This document shows, in pieces, positions 42,222 to 51,482 of a stretch of DNA of 64,000 nt; positions within the stretch are counted from its first letter, which is position 1, and the number at the start of each line of letters is the position of its first letter. The position numbers were made by a program, and so were the translations under genes. The DNA comes from JACMNW01 sp031406155 (lineage in GTDB: Bacteria; Pseudomonadota; Alphaproteobacteria; Rhodobacterales; Rhodobacteraceae), in assembly GCA_031406155.1 (NCBI GenBank), contig JANOGW010000006.1:14952-78951 (forward strand), given 5' to 3'. The notes below the pieces were generated by a model. That model worked only from the letters and a program-made list of their open reading frames with translations, was not told where the DNA came from and did not search any database.

Positions 42222-43049
42222 ATGTCCGACGCCGCACTTGAAGCCGCCATCGACGCTGCATGGGAAACCCGCGATACGATTACCCCCGCCACCAAGGGCA
42301 CAACGCGAAACGCGATCGAGGCGACGCTGAACGCGCTGGATACTGGGGCGTTGCGCGTGGCAGAGCGGTCAGCTGGCGGTGAGTGGGTGGTCAAGCAGTG
42401 GGCGAAAAAGGCAGTGCTGCTGGGGTTCCGGCTGCGCGACATGGAGGCGCAATCAGGCGGCGCGCAGGGCGGTGGCTGGTGGGACAAGGTTGACAGCAAG
42501 TTCAAGGGCTGGGGCGACAATCAGTGGCGGGCGGCCGGATTTCGTGCGGTGCATGGCTGCGTGGTGCGGCATTCGGCGTTTATCGGCAAGGGCGTAGTTT
42601 TGATGCCGTCCTTTGTGAACCTTGGTGCGTTTGTGGATGAGGGGACCATGGTCGATACTTGGGCCACGGTCGGATCTTGTGCGCAGATCGGGAAAAACGT
42701 GCATCTTTCCGGTGGGGTCGGGATTGGCGGGGTTTTGGAGCCGATGCAGGCGGGGCCGACGATCATCGAGGACAACTGTTTTATCGGGGCGCGGTCCGAG
42801 GTAGTTGAAGGCTGCATCGTGCGCGAAGGGTCGGTTCTGGGGATGGGGGTGTTCATCGGGAAATCGACGAAGATCGTTGATCGGGAAACCGGGGCAGTTT
42901 CTTATGGCGAGGTTCCGGCTGGATCGGTGGTGGTCGCGGGGTCGATGCCGTCGAAGAACGGGATCAATCTTTATTGCGCGGTGATCGTGAAAAAAGTGGA
43001 CGCGCAGACAAGATCGAAGACGAGTATCAATGAGTTGTTGCGCGATTGA
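42222..43049 (+). CDS. dapD: 2,3,4,5-tetrahydropyridine-2,6-dicarboxylate N-succinyltransferase DapD
   Basis: 275 aa, normal size. The left-handed beta-helix hexapeptide repeats run from about residue 105 to 225 (VVLMPSFVNLGAFVDEGTMV, GGVGIGGVLEPMQAGPTIIE). It succinylates tetrahydrodipicolinate in lysine and peptidoglycan (diaminopimelate) synthesis. I chose the ATG at 42222 with AAGGAAAG upstream. No other dap gene lies adjacent. Confidence 0.95.
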   Translation: MSDAALEAAIDAAWETRDTITPATKGTTRNAIEATLNALDTGALRVAERSAGGEWVVKQWAKKAVLLGFRLRDMEAQSGGAQGGGWWDKVDSKFKGWGDNQWRAAGFRAVHGCVVRHSAFIGKGVVLMPSFVNLGAFVDEGTMVDTWATVGSCAQIGKNVHLSGGVGIGGVLEPMQAGPTIIEDNCFIGARSEVVEGCIVREGSVLGMGVFIGKSTKIVDRETGAVSYGEVPAGSVVVAGSMPSKNGINLYCAVIVKKVDAQTRSKTSINELLRD

Positions 43050-43170
43050 CGTGAAGGATGCGTAGGGTTCGGCGGCAAACGTGTTGCAGGCGTTGGGGTG
43101 TGGCGGCGGGGTTCACAAGCCGTGCCACGTGTGTTTCGAAACCGGCTGACGGCAGAAATGAGAATATTCA

Positions 43171-43611
43171 ATGTCTGACCTGATCAAGCCAAATATTGCA
43201 TTGCGCGTTGTACTTGCGCTGGCCGGGTGCGAGATCATCTTCCTCGGCCTGAATGTCGCGCTGGGTGGGATTAACACGCTCGGCTGGCAGGGAGAGGCAA
43301 AGGCCTTTCTAGCTGTGACCGACGCTGGGGAATTTGCGATCAAGGACAACCATGTGCGCTTTATCGGCGGGGTCTGGTTGTCGGTTGGGGTGTTGATGTT
43401 GGTCGCCAGCTACGCGTTTCATGCCATGAAAAGTATTCTGGTTGCACTGACGGGGATGGTTTTTGTCGGCGGCTTGTTGCGGGTCAGTGCATTGGACAGC
43501 AGTCTTTTGTTCAGCGCGGCCATTGCGCCGTCGCTGTCGCTTGAGTTGTTCCTGTTTCCGTTGCTTGGCGTTTGGATTGCGCGTGCGGAGCGGCATTCCG
43601 AGCTGCTTTGA
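43171..43611 (+). CDS. DUF4345-type small integral membrane protein
   Basis: 146 aa with four hydrophobic segments and a charged NHVRFIGGVWLSVGVLML stretch typical of DUF4345. Function unknown. Stands alone between dapD and the next small gene. Confidence 0.65.
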   Translation: MSDLIKPNIALRVVLALAGCEIIFLGLNVALGGINTLGWQGEAKAFLAVTDAGEFAIKDNHVRFIGGVWLSVGVLMLVASYAFHAMKSILVALTGMVFVGGLLRVSALDSSLLFSAAIAPSLSLELFLFPLLGVWIARAERHSELL

Positions 43612-43824
43612 GTGCAGTGTTGGTGCGGATCACAGGGCCGATCTAACCCGCTCCGCACGGTTTTCAGGGTAGTGCTGCGAATGAGAATGGGAACAAATGC
43701 TCGGGCAGCACTTACAAACGCGCTACCGTGACACATTGAGCCAGATCAATGCGAGTGCCAGTGCAAGCATCCATTGTAGTTCACGCACCAGATGTTTGTG
43801 GTGCTGTTTGAAGAGGACGTCATC

Positions 43825-44034
43825 ATGTTCACTACCAACGAAGGCAATTTTGACCGTATCTTGCGCGTTGTCGTCGGGGCCGCCCTGATCGTGTGGTTCT
43901 TTATGGATCAGGGCGTGGGCTTTTGGCACTATGCCAAACTGATCGGCATTGTGCCGCTGTTAACGGGGCTTGTGGGGAGTTGCCCGGTTTACTCGGTGCT
44001 AGGTATCTCGACCTGCCCGTTGAAAGGGCCGTGA
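43825..44034 (+). CDS. DUF2892 (YgaP-like transmembrane) small membrane protein
   Basis: 69 aa. FDRILRVVVGAALIV begins the first of two membrane segments, and the C-terminus has the GSCPVYSVLGISTCP cysteine pattern of DUF2892. The ATG at 43825 follows GAGG. Function unknown; relatives are fused to rhodanese domains. Confidence 0.75.
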   Translation: MFTTNEGNFDRILRVVVGAALIVWFFMDQGVGFWHYAKLIGIVPLLTGLVGSCPVYSVLGISTCPLKGP

Positions 44035-44091
44035 CTGCGCAGGGTTTGCGATAGTACCTTGCCCGCGACAGCGGAAAGGCGATGGCGGGAC

Positions 44092-44385
44092 CTACCCGTC
44101 CCAGCCTTCGATGATGCTGAAGTCGGCGTCGCTGGCAGGGCGTCGCAGGACGATGGCTGCCTGGTATCCGGGTGAATTGTAGCAGTCGGTCGCGGCTTTC
44201 AGGCTGGGAAATTCGACGACCACGGTGCGGGGCCGGATGCTGCCTTCGGTTACGGTTTGCGGTGCACCGCGAACGAGGAACCTGCCGCCGAATTGGCTAA
44301 GTGGGGCGGCGTTGGCTGCCCGGTAAGCATCATATGCTGCCGGGTCTTTGACGGTAACATGAACGATCCAGTAAGCTTTTGACAT
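44092..44385 (-). CDS. DUF1330-family protein
   Basis: 97 aa ferredoxin-like (dimeric alpha-beta barrel) protein: YWIVHVTVKDPAAYDAYRAA at the start and VVVEFPSLKAATDCYNSPGY in the middle. Function unknown. The following 291 bp to fabG hold nothing I recognise. Confidence 0.8.
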   Translation of the reverse strand: MSKAYWIVHVTVKDPAAYDAYRAANAAPLSQFGGRFLVRGAPQTVTEGSIRPRTVVVEFPSLKAATDCYNSPGYQAAIVLRRPASDADFSIIEGWDG

Positions 44386-44676
44386 GGGTCACCTTTCTGT
44401 GGATTTTTTGCAGGTTGGCTGGTGCGGCCGAAGGTGTCGAGGGGGCGATGCGGCCCTTCATGTTCGGGTGAGGTCAACGCAGACGGTGAGCTGCCGTTTG
44501 GTTTCTGTCCGAAAAGCAAGCTCGCGGTGCGTTTGGCTTGGGATTGGCTCATCTGGGGTTTTGTCGTTGCGCATTTGGAAACAGTATTCAGCCCAATCGA
44601 TGGACCAGTGACGGACAATGGGTAGCATTACGATGTGTGATTTGATAGGTGACCCAACAGTTCAAGGGGGCGCGTG

Positions 44677-45414
44677 ATGTTTGATCTTTCGGGAAAATGT
44701 GCATTGGTGACCGGTGCATCGGGTGGCATTGGCGCAGAGGTGGCGCGGGTTCTGCATGCGGCAGGTGCGGCGGTGACGCTGAGCGGGACGCGACTGGAAC
44801 CGCTTCACGCGTTGGCTGCGGAATTGGGTCCGCGTGCCTTTGTTGCGGCTTGCGATCTGTCCGACATGGCCTCGGTCGAGGCTTTGCCAAAACAGGCGGC
44901 CGAACTGATGGGGTCGGTGGACATTCTTGTCAACAACGCAGGCATCACATGCGACGGTTTGATGATGCGGATGAGCGATGATGACTGGCTGGCCGTGATT
45001 GAGGTGAACCTCAATTCGACGTTCCGCCTGACCCGGTCGGTATTGCGCGGCATGATGAAAGCGCGGTGGGGGCGGATCGTGAACATCACATCTGTTGTCG
45101 CACAAGCCGGTAATCCGGGGCAGGCGAACTATGCGGCTACCAAAGCCGGGGTGGTGGGCATGTCGAAATCGCTGGCCCAAGAGGTTGGCAGCCGGGGCAT
45201 CACGGTTAACTGCGTGGCGCCGGGGCTGGTGGCGACACCGATGACTGACAAGCTGACCGACGAGCAGCGCGGCAAGATATTGGCAGGTGTACCGGTAGGT
45301 CGGATGGGAACACCGCATGAGATTGCGGCGGCGGTGCTGTATTTTGCGTCCGCGGAGGCGGCCTATGTGACGGGGGCCACGCTGAATATCAATGGCGGCG
45401 GCTATATGCTGTAG
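44677..45414 (+). CDS. fabG: 3-oxoacyl-[acyl-carrier-protein] reductase FabG
   Basis: 245 aa short-chain dehydrogenase with NADPH-binding VTGASGGIGAEVA, NNAGIT and catalytic Tyr152-x3-Lys156 in NYAATKAG. It reduces 3-oxoacyl-ACP in fatty-acid elongation. Followed by acpP and fabF, a conserved lipid-synthesis order. I prefer the ATG at 44677 over the GTG at 44674. The stop is TAG. Confidence 0.95.
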   Translation: MFDLSGKCALVTGASGGIGAEVARVLHAAGAAVTLSGTRLEPLHALAAELGPRAFVAACDLSDMASVEALPKQAAELMGSVDILVNNAGITCDGLMMRMSDDDWLAVIEVNLNSTFRLTRSVLRGMMKARWGRIVNITSVVAQAGNPGQANYAATKAGVVGMSKSLAQEVGSRGITVNCVAPGLVATPMTDKLTDEQRGKILAGVPVGRMGTPHEIAAAVLYFASAEAAYVTGATLNINGGGYML

Positions 45415-45599
45415 GCGAAAGTTTGTCGGTATGCTGCGGGGCGGCATGGGAAAGCGTTTGCCAAGGGACAATGCTCTTGCTATAGGCGCGCTGACAACGC
45501 CCGGACCAAGTCTTGGTGGCCCGCAGAAACGCGGGAAAACCGCCCGAATAGGGCAACAGGCAAAGAACGGGCATTGCCCGCAACCTATGAGGAATTGAT

Positions 45600-45833
45600 A
45601 TGAGCGACATCGCGGATCGCGTGAAGAAGATCGTTGTTGAGCATCTTGGCGTCGAGGGTGAAAAGGTGACGATCAACGCATCGTTCATCGACGACCTGGG
45701 TGCTGACAGCCTTGATACGGTTGAGCTGGTGATGGCGTTCGAAGAAGAATTTGGTATCGAAATTCCCGATGACGCAGCCGAAACCATTCAGACCTTTGGC
45801 GATGCGGTGAAGTTCATCACGGAAGCTGCCTGA
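45600..45833 (+). CDS. acpP: Acyl carrier protein AcpP
   Basis: 77 aa acidic protein; the phosphopantetheine serine is Ser37 in GADSLDTVELVMAFEEEF. It carries fatty-acyl intermediates between FabG and FabF. A GAGGAA ribosome site precedes the ATG. A 185-bp leader separates it from fabG, allowing its own promoter. Confidence 0.97.
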   Translation: MSDIADRVKKIVVEHLGVEGEKVTINASFIDDLGADSLDTVELVMAFEEEFGIEIPDDAAETIQTFGDAVKFITEAA

Positions 45834-45858
45834 TCTTTCTGGACTTTTTGGTGCAATG

Positions 45859-45884
45859 CGGCACTCCCTCGGGGGTGCCGTTTT
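45859..45884 (+). terminator. Intrinsic terminator after acpP
   Basis: The stem CGGCACTCC/GGGGTGCCG with one wobble pair and a tight loop is followed by TTTT, 25 bp past the acpP stop. It would separate the highly expressed acpP from the broken acetyltransferase gene and fabF. Confidence 0.7.
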
Positions 45885-45901
45885 CCGTTTGGGGGCTGGC
45901 A

Positions 45902-46424
45902 ATGGTACCGGAGATCAAGACGGAACGGCTGATCCTGCGCGCAATGGTCCGGGAGGATTTCACGGCATTCGCCGCAATCTGGGCGGAACCCAATGTGGTG
46001 CGTTATATCAGTGGCAAAGCGGTTTCCGAGGCCGAAAGCTAGGGGTCGTTTCTGCGCAATGCCGGCAGCTGGGTGATGATCGGCCACGGCCAATGGGGCA
46101 TCTTTCTGAAGCCTGGTGGGCCGATGCTGGGGCACACCGGTTTTTTCACCCCTAAACGGATGCTTGGACCGGATTTTGACACCATTCCCGAGGTCGGATG
46201 GGTGCTGAGTGCGCGCGCATGGCCAAGGCTATGGGTATGAGGCGACCAAGGCTGCACATCGGTGGTTTGATGCACAACCTTTTGGTGGGGCAAGCGGGGT
46301 GATGATCACGCCCGACCATGTGGTGTCTTTGGCCCTTGCCGAAAAGCTGGGTTACGCGCCCGTCCGGCAAGCCGAGTTGAAGGGCGAGACGGTTCAGTTG
46401 TTGGTGCGAAAGTGCGGCGTCTGA
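45902..46424 (+). pseudogene. GNAT acetyltransferase (RimJ/RimL type), broken
   Basis: The frame starts MVPEIKTERLILRAM, a typical GNAT N-terminus. It meets a TAG at codon 47 (46040-46042) where relatives usually have Trp (ES-stop-GSFLRNAG). The same frame continues to EVGWVLS, and homology then shifts frame at a GC-dinucleotide run near 46211-46218, where two bases appear lost. It resumes as GQGYGYEATKAAHRWF and ends at 46424. Two independent lesions make a real pseudogene likely, though sequencing error cannot be excluded. Confidence 0.8.
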
Positions 46425-46517
46425 AGGCGCAAATCTGCTTCTTGGGGGGCGTTGAGTTGCGCCGGGCCGGGGGGCCGTGTATCTAGGCCTGCAAATAAGA
46501 AAATTCGGGAGGCGTGC

Positions 46518-47780
46518 ATGCGTCGGGTTGTTGTCACGGGTTTGGGTTTGGTCACACCGCTGGCTTGCGGAGTTGAGGCGAGCTGGGAGCGGTTGGTTGC
46601 CGGGCAATCAGGTGCAGCACGGATCACGCGGTTTGATACCTCCAATGTAGTGACACAGTACGCCTGCGAAGTGCCGCGCGGCGATGGCAGCGATGGCACC
46701 TTCAATCCCGATCACTGGATGGAGCCGAAGGACCAGCGCAAGGTCGATGATTTCATCTTGTACGGGGTTGCGGCGGCGGTTCAGGCGGTGCGCGATTCCG
46801 GCTGGCAACCGGTGGACGAGGATGCGCGCTGCCGGACGGGCGTGATGATGGGGTCAGGCATCGGCGGCTTGAGCGCGATTGCCGATACGGCGGTGCTGAT
46901 CAAGGAGCGCGGGCCAAAGCGGGTGTCGCCATTCTTTATTCCATCAGCGTTGATCAATCTGATTTCGGGGCAGGTATCCATTCGGTTCGGCTTCAAGGGG
47001 CCGAACCATTCGGTGGTCACGGCCTGTTCGACGGGCGCCCATGCGATAGGTGACGCGGCGCGGCTAATCCAATGGGGGGATGCCGACGTGATGGTAGCGG
47101 GTGGGGCGGAAAGCCCAATTTCCGAGATCGGCATTGCCGGATTCAACGCCTGCAAGGCGCTGTCGACCAAGCGTGCCGATGATCCGACCAAGGCTAGCCG
47201 TCCTTATGATGCCGACCGCGACGGGTTTGTGATGGGCGAGGGTGCCGGCGCGGTGGTGCTGGAGGAATACGAGCACGCGAAAGCACGGGGCGCCAAGATT
47301 TACGCGGAAATTCTGGGCTATGGCATGTCTGGCGATGCCTTTCACATTACGGCCCCTGCCGAAGATGGTGATGGTGCGTTCCGGGCGATGAAGGCGGCGA
47401 TTGATCGGGCTGGCCTTAAGCCAGCGCAAATTGATTACATCAATGCGCATGGCACTTCGACCATGGCAGATGTGATTGAACTGGCGGCGGTGGAGCGGTT
47501 GATGGGGGATGCGGCTGCGAATGCGTCGATGTCTTCGACGAAATCGGCGACAGGGCATCTGCTGGGCGCTGCCGGGGCGATTGAGGCGATTTTCTGCGTG
47601 TTGGCGCTGCGTGATCAGGTGGCGCCGCCGACGATCAACCTTGATCATGCGGCGGTGGCGCATGTGATCGATCTGGTGCCGAACGTGGCACGCAAGCGGC
47701 GCATCGATATTGTGCTGTCGAATTCGTTCGGGTTTGGCGGCACCAACGCGAGCCTTGTCATTGGCCGGGTGGTAGGCTGA
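46518..47780 (+). CDS. fabF: 3-oxoacyl-[acyl-carrier-protein] synthase II FabF
   Basis: 420 aa condensing enzyme with nucleophile Cys170 in VVTACSTGAHAIGDA and the two catalytic histidines in NAHGTST and KSATGHLLGAAGA. It elongates acyl-ACP. A GGGAGG ribosome site precedes the ATG. It overlaps mltG by one base (TGATG). Confidence 0.96.
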   Translation: MRRVVVTGLGLVTPLACGVEASWERLVAGQSGAARITRFDTSNVVTQYACEVPRGDGSDGTFNPDHWMEPKDQRKVDDFILYGVAAAVQAVRDSGWQPVDEDARCRTGVMMGSGIGGLSAIADTAVLIKERGPKRVSPFFIPSALINLISGQVSIRFGFKGPNHSVVTACSTGAHAIGDAARLIQWGDADVMVAGGAESPISEIGIAGFNACKALSTKRADDPTKASRPYDADRDGFVMGEGAGAVVLEEYEHAKARGAKIYAEILGYGMSGDAFHITAPAEDGDGAFRAMKAAIDRAGLKPAQIDYINAHGTSTMADVIELAAVERLMGDAAANASMSSTKSATGHLLGAAGAIEAIFCVLALRDQVAPPTINLDHAAVAHVIDLVPNVARKRRIDIVLSNSFGFGGTNASLVIGRVVG

Positions 47781-48973
47781 TGTGGCGGTCCATCGCCTCT
47801 AACGCGCTGACGCTGTTCATTGTGGGACTGATCGCCCTGGCGGGGTTGCTGGCGTGGGGGCGCGCGCAGTTTACCGAACCTGGGCCGTTGACGGCATCGG
47901 TTTGCGTGAAGGTGGAACGGGGCGCGTCACTGAGTGCGGTCAGCCGATCGCTGGAAGATCAGGGCGCGGTAAGTGACGCGCGGATTTTTCGCATTGGCGC
48001 GGATTACTCCGAAAAGGCGGCGGGGCTGAAATTCGGCAGCTATCTGGTGGCACCGGGATCATCGATGCAAGAGGTGCTGAAGATATTGACGGCGGGCGGG
48101 CAATCGACCTGCGGGCGCGAGGTGAATTTTCGCATTGGTGTGACCAGTTCCGAGATTGTGCTGCGCGAACTGGACCCCGCCGACAATCGCTATGTCGATG
48201 TGGTGAAGTTTGATCCGGCAGTCGATGCTGCACCGGCGGAATATGTCGATGCTGCCGCCGACGATGACATGCGCTGGCAAATCACGCTGGCCGAGGGCGT
48301 GACCAGTTGGCAAGTGGTGGAAAGCCTGAAGCGGGCTGATTTCCTTGAGGGAACGGTTGCAGCAGTGCCGCCCGAAGGGTCATTGGCGCCTGAAGGCTAC
48401 GAGGTCGACAAGGGTGGTGACCGTGCAGCCCTTCTGGCGGCGATGCAGGAGAGCCAGAAGCAGACCCTGGCAGAGTTGTGGGCAAAGCGGGCGGACGGTT
48501 TGCCGTACGATACGCCGGAGGAGGCGCTGATCATGGCGTCCATCGTGGAAAAGGAAACCGGGGTGCCCGAGGAGCGCAAACAGGTGGCCTCGGTGTTCCT
48601 GAACCGTATTGCGCAGGGCATGCGATTGCAGACCGACCCCACAGTGATTTACGGGCTGACCAAAGGTGAAGGCGCCCTGGGGCGCGGCCTGCGGCAAAGT
48701 GAATTGCGCCGCGAGACGCCGTATAACACCTATGTGATTGACGGATTGCCGCCGACGCCGATCGCCAACCCGGGGCGGTTGTCGATCGAGGCGGCGCTGA
48801 ACCCTGACACCACGGAATACCTGTTCTTTGTGGCAGATGGTACCGGGGGACATGCCTTTGCGACGACGCTGGAAGAGCACAATATCAACGTCGCCAAATG
48901 GCGCGAGATTGAGGCGCAGCAGGAGGCCGTTGATGGAGCAACCGAGGGTGCTTTGGGGGTTGAGGGCGACTAA
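47780..48973 (+). CDS. mltG: Endolytic murein transglycosylase MltG
   Basis: 397 aa with one N-terminal membrane anchor (about residues 10-28), a LysM-like region and the YceG catalytic domain, catalytic Glu257 in ASIVEKETGVPEE and QTDPTVIYGL downstream. It cleaves nascent peptidoglycan strands at the inner membrane. Coupled to fabF through TGATG, a common proteobacterial arrangement. Confidence 0.93.
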   Translation: MWRSIASNALTLFIVGLIALAGLLAWGRAQFTEPGPLTASVCVKVERGASLSAVSRSLEDQGAVSDARIFRIGADYSEKAAGLKFGSYLVAPGSSMQEVLKILTAGGQSTCGREVNFRIGVTSSEIVLRELDPADNRYVDVVKFDPAVDAAPAEYVDAAADDDMRWQITLAEGVTSWQVVESLKRADFLEGTVAAVPPEGSLAPEGYEVDKGGDRAALLAAMQESQKQTLAELWAKRADGLPYDTPEEALIMASIVEKETGVPEERKQVASVFLNRIAQGMRLQTDPTVIYGLTKGEGALGRGLRQSELRRETPYNTYVIDGLPPTPIANPGRLSIEAALNPDTTEYLFFVADGTGGHAFATTLEEHNINVAKWREIEAQQEAVDGATEGALGVEGD

Positions 48974-49001
48974 ATAGGGGTCGCCCCGGTCAGCCGAGTC
49001 G

Positions 49002-49634
49002 TTACGCGTAAGCGCGTTGCGGTGTGTAAAGCACCTTGACGTAGGAGCGGAACATCATGATCTGTGCAGGCAGTGCTTTTGGCTCGCGTGTGGCGCGTGC
49101 AAGAATGATGGCGCCATCGACGACGGACATGAACATATCGGCCAGGTCAGACGGCGAGACGGCATCGTGTGCCGGATAGCGCTTTGCAATGGCGGCGAAC
49201 ATCGCCTGAAACCGGCTGCGCCAACCCAGCATTGCGCTTTTGATAAGATCGCGCACTTCGGCGTCAAACAACCGGTCCTGATAGCACGCTGTCGCGACAA
49301 TGCAGCCCGGGTGGCCACGGGGCAGATCGGCCATCAGTTCGGCCATCAGCTTTAGCCCGATCAGCATCGTGTGCAGCGGGTCATCGTTCAGATCAGCGGC
49401 GCGAGCGAAAACCGCATCGAACAGGCGGTCTTCTTCCTCGACATAGTCTTCGATCAGAGCGCGGGCGAGGGCGGTTTTGTCGGGGAAATGGTAGAAGAAG
49501 CCACCCTTGGTGATGTCGACCGCTGCCACAATTTCATCGATTGAGGTAGCGTCGAAGCCTTTGGCCAGCACAGCGTTGCGGGCGACCTCGAGGATCTGTT
49601 GCCGCGTTGTCGTGCCGCGAAGATTGGTGTTCAT
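49002..49634 (-). CDS. TetR-family transcriptional regulator
   Basis: 210 aa. The N-terminal helix-turn-helix is ATSIDEIVAAVDITKGGFFY followed by HFPDKTALARAL. The C-terminal ligand domain includes RGHPGCIVATACYQDRLFD, with a cysteine pair as in AcrR/NemR-like regulators. A palindrome lies just upstream. The divergent Tat protein gene is a candidate target, but that gene is broken. Confidence 0.85.
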   Translation of the reverse strand: MNTNLRGTTTRQQILEVARNAVLAKGFDATSIDEIVAAVDITKGGFFYHFPDKTALARALIEDYVEEEDRLFDAVFARAADLNDDPLHTMLIGLKLMAELMADLPRGHPGCIVATACYQDRLFDAEVRDLIKSAMLGWRSRFQAMFAAIAKRYPAHDAVSPSDLADMFMSVVDGAIILARATREPKALPAQIMMFRSYVKVLYTPQRAYA

Positions 49635-49652
49635 GAGGCCCCTCCTTTTTTG

Positions 49653-49663
49653 TACCTGCGGTA
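49653..49663. promoter_or_regulatory. Palindromic operator candidate of the TetR regulator
   Basis: TACC-TGC-GGTA, extendable to 15 bp with one mismatch (TGTACC/GGTATA), 19 bp upstream of the tetR start. Size and place fit an autoregulatory TetR operator. Confidence 0.55.
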
Positions 49664-49868
49664 TAGAAACCGGACAGGCGGCGCGGGAAGTGGTGATGGC
49701 ATATTTTCTTAACGTATTAATATAAATTGTTAATTGGTCTTCTGAAGCCAGTACACCGCAAGCAAACTGGTCAGAAAAGCAGGTTTTGCGGCATATCCTT
49801 GTCCGTATGAACCGCTTTTAAAGCCGCAGATGTTTTGGCGGCGGGCGGCGGGCAAATTGGAGCGAAAC

Positions 49869-50975
49869 ATGTTTGATACAACACGTAGAAAGGTGCTTGG
49901 CGCGTCGGTTGCGGGCGCCGGAGCTTTGATTGGGGCGGCAGCTGGAGGCAGTGCTGAACCAGAAGGCAAGATTGATTTGAGCGGTGTTGCGACAGCATCC
50001 GAGGGGCTGAAGATCGCGGCGACGTTTCCGTTGATCGAGGCCATACAGGGGCGTCGGGTGCGGCGGTTTGCCAAGGGTGCAGTGATCCCCGATGGGCCGC
50101 TGGCGTATGCGTCCGCTGAACTGGTGGAGCCGCTAAGCGAGATGCAGCAGATGCTGCTGCTGTCGACAATCGCGGGGAAAGCGCACATGTAGCGGCACAA
50201 TACCTGGTGTGCGAACGTGCCGGGCAGCACGCTGGTCATTCCGGTTGCGGACATGGCGCAGCACATGCTGATGGTGCTGTGCTATCTCGTGCAGAACGGC
50301 GCCTGCATCTACGATGATGTGAACAACCGGCCCATTCCGGGACTGGAGAAGTTCGCGGATCTGGTGAATGTGGTGGCCCTGTATCCGCTGACCTATGTCG
50401 AGCAGTACGGGCTGACCGAGGCGACGGTGGAGCTTTCGACCTCAGCTTACGCCGGGGCGCTGATGCTGCAAGCGATGGGGCTTGGCGGCTGGATGTATGA
50501 CGGGATTAACCCGTTCAGCGTGCTGGGGGCGAGTGGCGATCCGGAAGTGCCGGGGCTGGGCTTCCGGTTCGACATGATCGAAGGGAAGCCGTTGCCGCAT
50601 GTGACCGGGTTGCCGGGCGTGTTCGAAGGGCATTGCCAGCCGCACTTCGCCACCATGCGCGATGCGGTGGAGGCGGCGGTTACGCGGAAGTTCGGGCCGA
50701 ATGGGCCGTTCAATGCGGGTACGGCCGGGCCCTACAAGAAGACCGAGAAGGTGCGGACAAGTGCAGCACCGATCGGACCAGAATTCGTGGACTGCGTGGT
50801 GACGATGGCGCAGTACATCCAGGACACGTTCGGGCGGTTCCCCGCAACGGTGCCAGCGATCTTTGCGCTGATGTATCTGCAGGCGCACAAACTGGATACC
50901 GGGTTCTACGACACGCATTTCGGGCCGGGGGCGTATCTGGGCACACACCGCGACCATGATGCCAACTGGGCTTGA
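49869..50975 (+). pseudogene. Tat-exported protein of unknown function, interrupted by an in-frame TAG
   Basis: A 368-codon frame starting at 49869 with a GGAG ribosome site and a twin-arginine signal (TTRRKVLGASVAGAGA). Codon 108 (50190-50192) is TAG, after which the same frame stays open to 50975 without loss of coding character. The downstream part contains LMLQAMGLGGWMYDGINPF, which faintly recalls nitroreductase-like proteins, but I do not recognise the family. Either a nonsense mutation or a base error; the exported protein would be truncated to 107 residues. Confidence 0.7.
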
Positions 50976-51045
50976 TCGGCAGGCCCGCCCATCCGCAATG
51001 ACATGGATGGGCGGGGGATCATTTCACGCGAAAAATGCGCAAAGG

Positions 51046-51306
51046 ATGAAATTTATTGAACGGATGGAATTTGGCGTGGCGGGCAAGCCAGATGAGTGGG
51101 TTTTTGACCGCCTGAGGTGGCTTCGAGTTTGGCTTTTGCGCCGGATAGCACAGATCATGCAATATCGGATCACCCGTCGTGAGGCGCGCGATCAGCACCG
51201 GGCAAGCAGAGATATAGGCGCGATGTCCGACCATATGCGTCGCGATATCGGGCTGTCGTCATGGGTTACTTGGTCGCAGTTGGAGGCGTTTGATCGGTTT
51301 GACTGA
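51046..51306 (+). CDS. DUF1127-like small protein
   Basis: 86 aa. The C-terminal SDHMRRDIGLSSW matches the DUF1127 signature found in small alphaproteobacterial proteins linked to phosphate/RNA metabolism. The start is uncertain: ATG at 51046 follows AAGG closely, and other in-frame ATGs lie both upstream and downstream. Confidence 0.55.
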   Translation: MKFIERMEFGVAGKPDEWVFDRLRWLRVWLLRRIAQIMQYRITRREARDQHRASRDIGAMSDHMRRDIGLSSWVTWSQLEAFDRFD

Positions 51307-51339
51307 CCGCCCGCCAAGACGTGGCGAGGGATGCGAAGA

Positions 51340-51386
51340 TTAACAAGTAGTGTGAGTTTAGTTCGGTAACATGTTGTTAACAAGTA
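51340..51386. repeat. Direct repeat TTAACAAGTA upstream of the GTA promoter
   Basis: TTAACAAGTA occurs at 51340-51349 and 51377-51386, 37 bp apart, the second copy directly upstream of the -35 box. They may be activator sites (inference). Confidence 0.5.
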
Positions 51387-51394
51387 ATTTAAAC

Positions 51395-51423
51395 TTGACC
51401 TTGCGAGCGATCCGGCGTATAGA
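51395..51423 (+). promoter_or_regulatory. Sigma-70-like promoter of the GTA cluster leader
   Basis: TTGACC (51395-51400), a 17-bp spacer and TATAGA (51418-51423), close to consensus. TTAA-N8-TTAA sits just upstream, one base wider than the CtrA consensus TTAA-N7-TTAA. Transcription would start near 51430, about 100 bp before g1. Confidence 0.6.
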
Positions 51424-51449
51424 TTGCTGATGCTAGAAGAAGTGACTGA

Positions 51450-51482
51450 ACGGCCCGGGGATTACCCCCGGTGCCGTTTTTT
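51450..51482 (+). terminator. Terminator-like hairpin in the GTA leader
   Basis: ACGGCCCGGGG-ATTAC-CCCCGGTGCCGT with a run of six T lies between the predicted promoter and g1. It could release a short RNA of about 50 nt or act as an attenuator controlling entry into the GTA genes. Confidence 0.6.

Noticed and set aside
45520..45535. CCCGC-AGAAAC-GCGGG hairpin upstream of acpP as a riboswitch
   Set aside because: A 5-bp stem alone gives no support for a known riboswitch class.
46040..50192. TAG read as a sense codon in this organism
   Set aside because: TAG ends intact genes here (dhaL, glpP, fabG, GTA g2), and the acetyltransferase also has a frameshift, so mutation or error is simpler.
51377..51392. 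CtrA binding site upstream of the GTA promoter
   Set aside because: The TTAA half-sites are 8 bp apart rather than the required 7, so it is only noted under the promoter.
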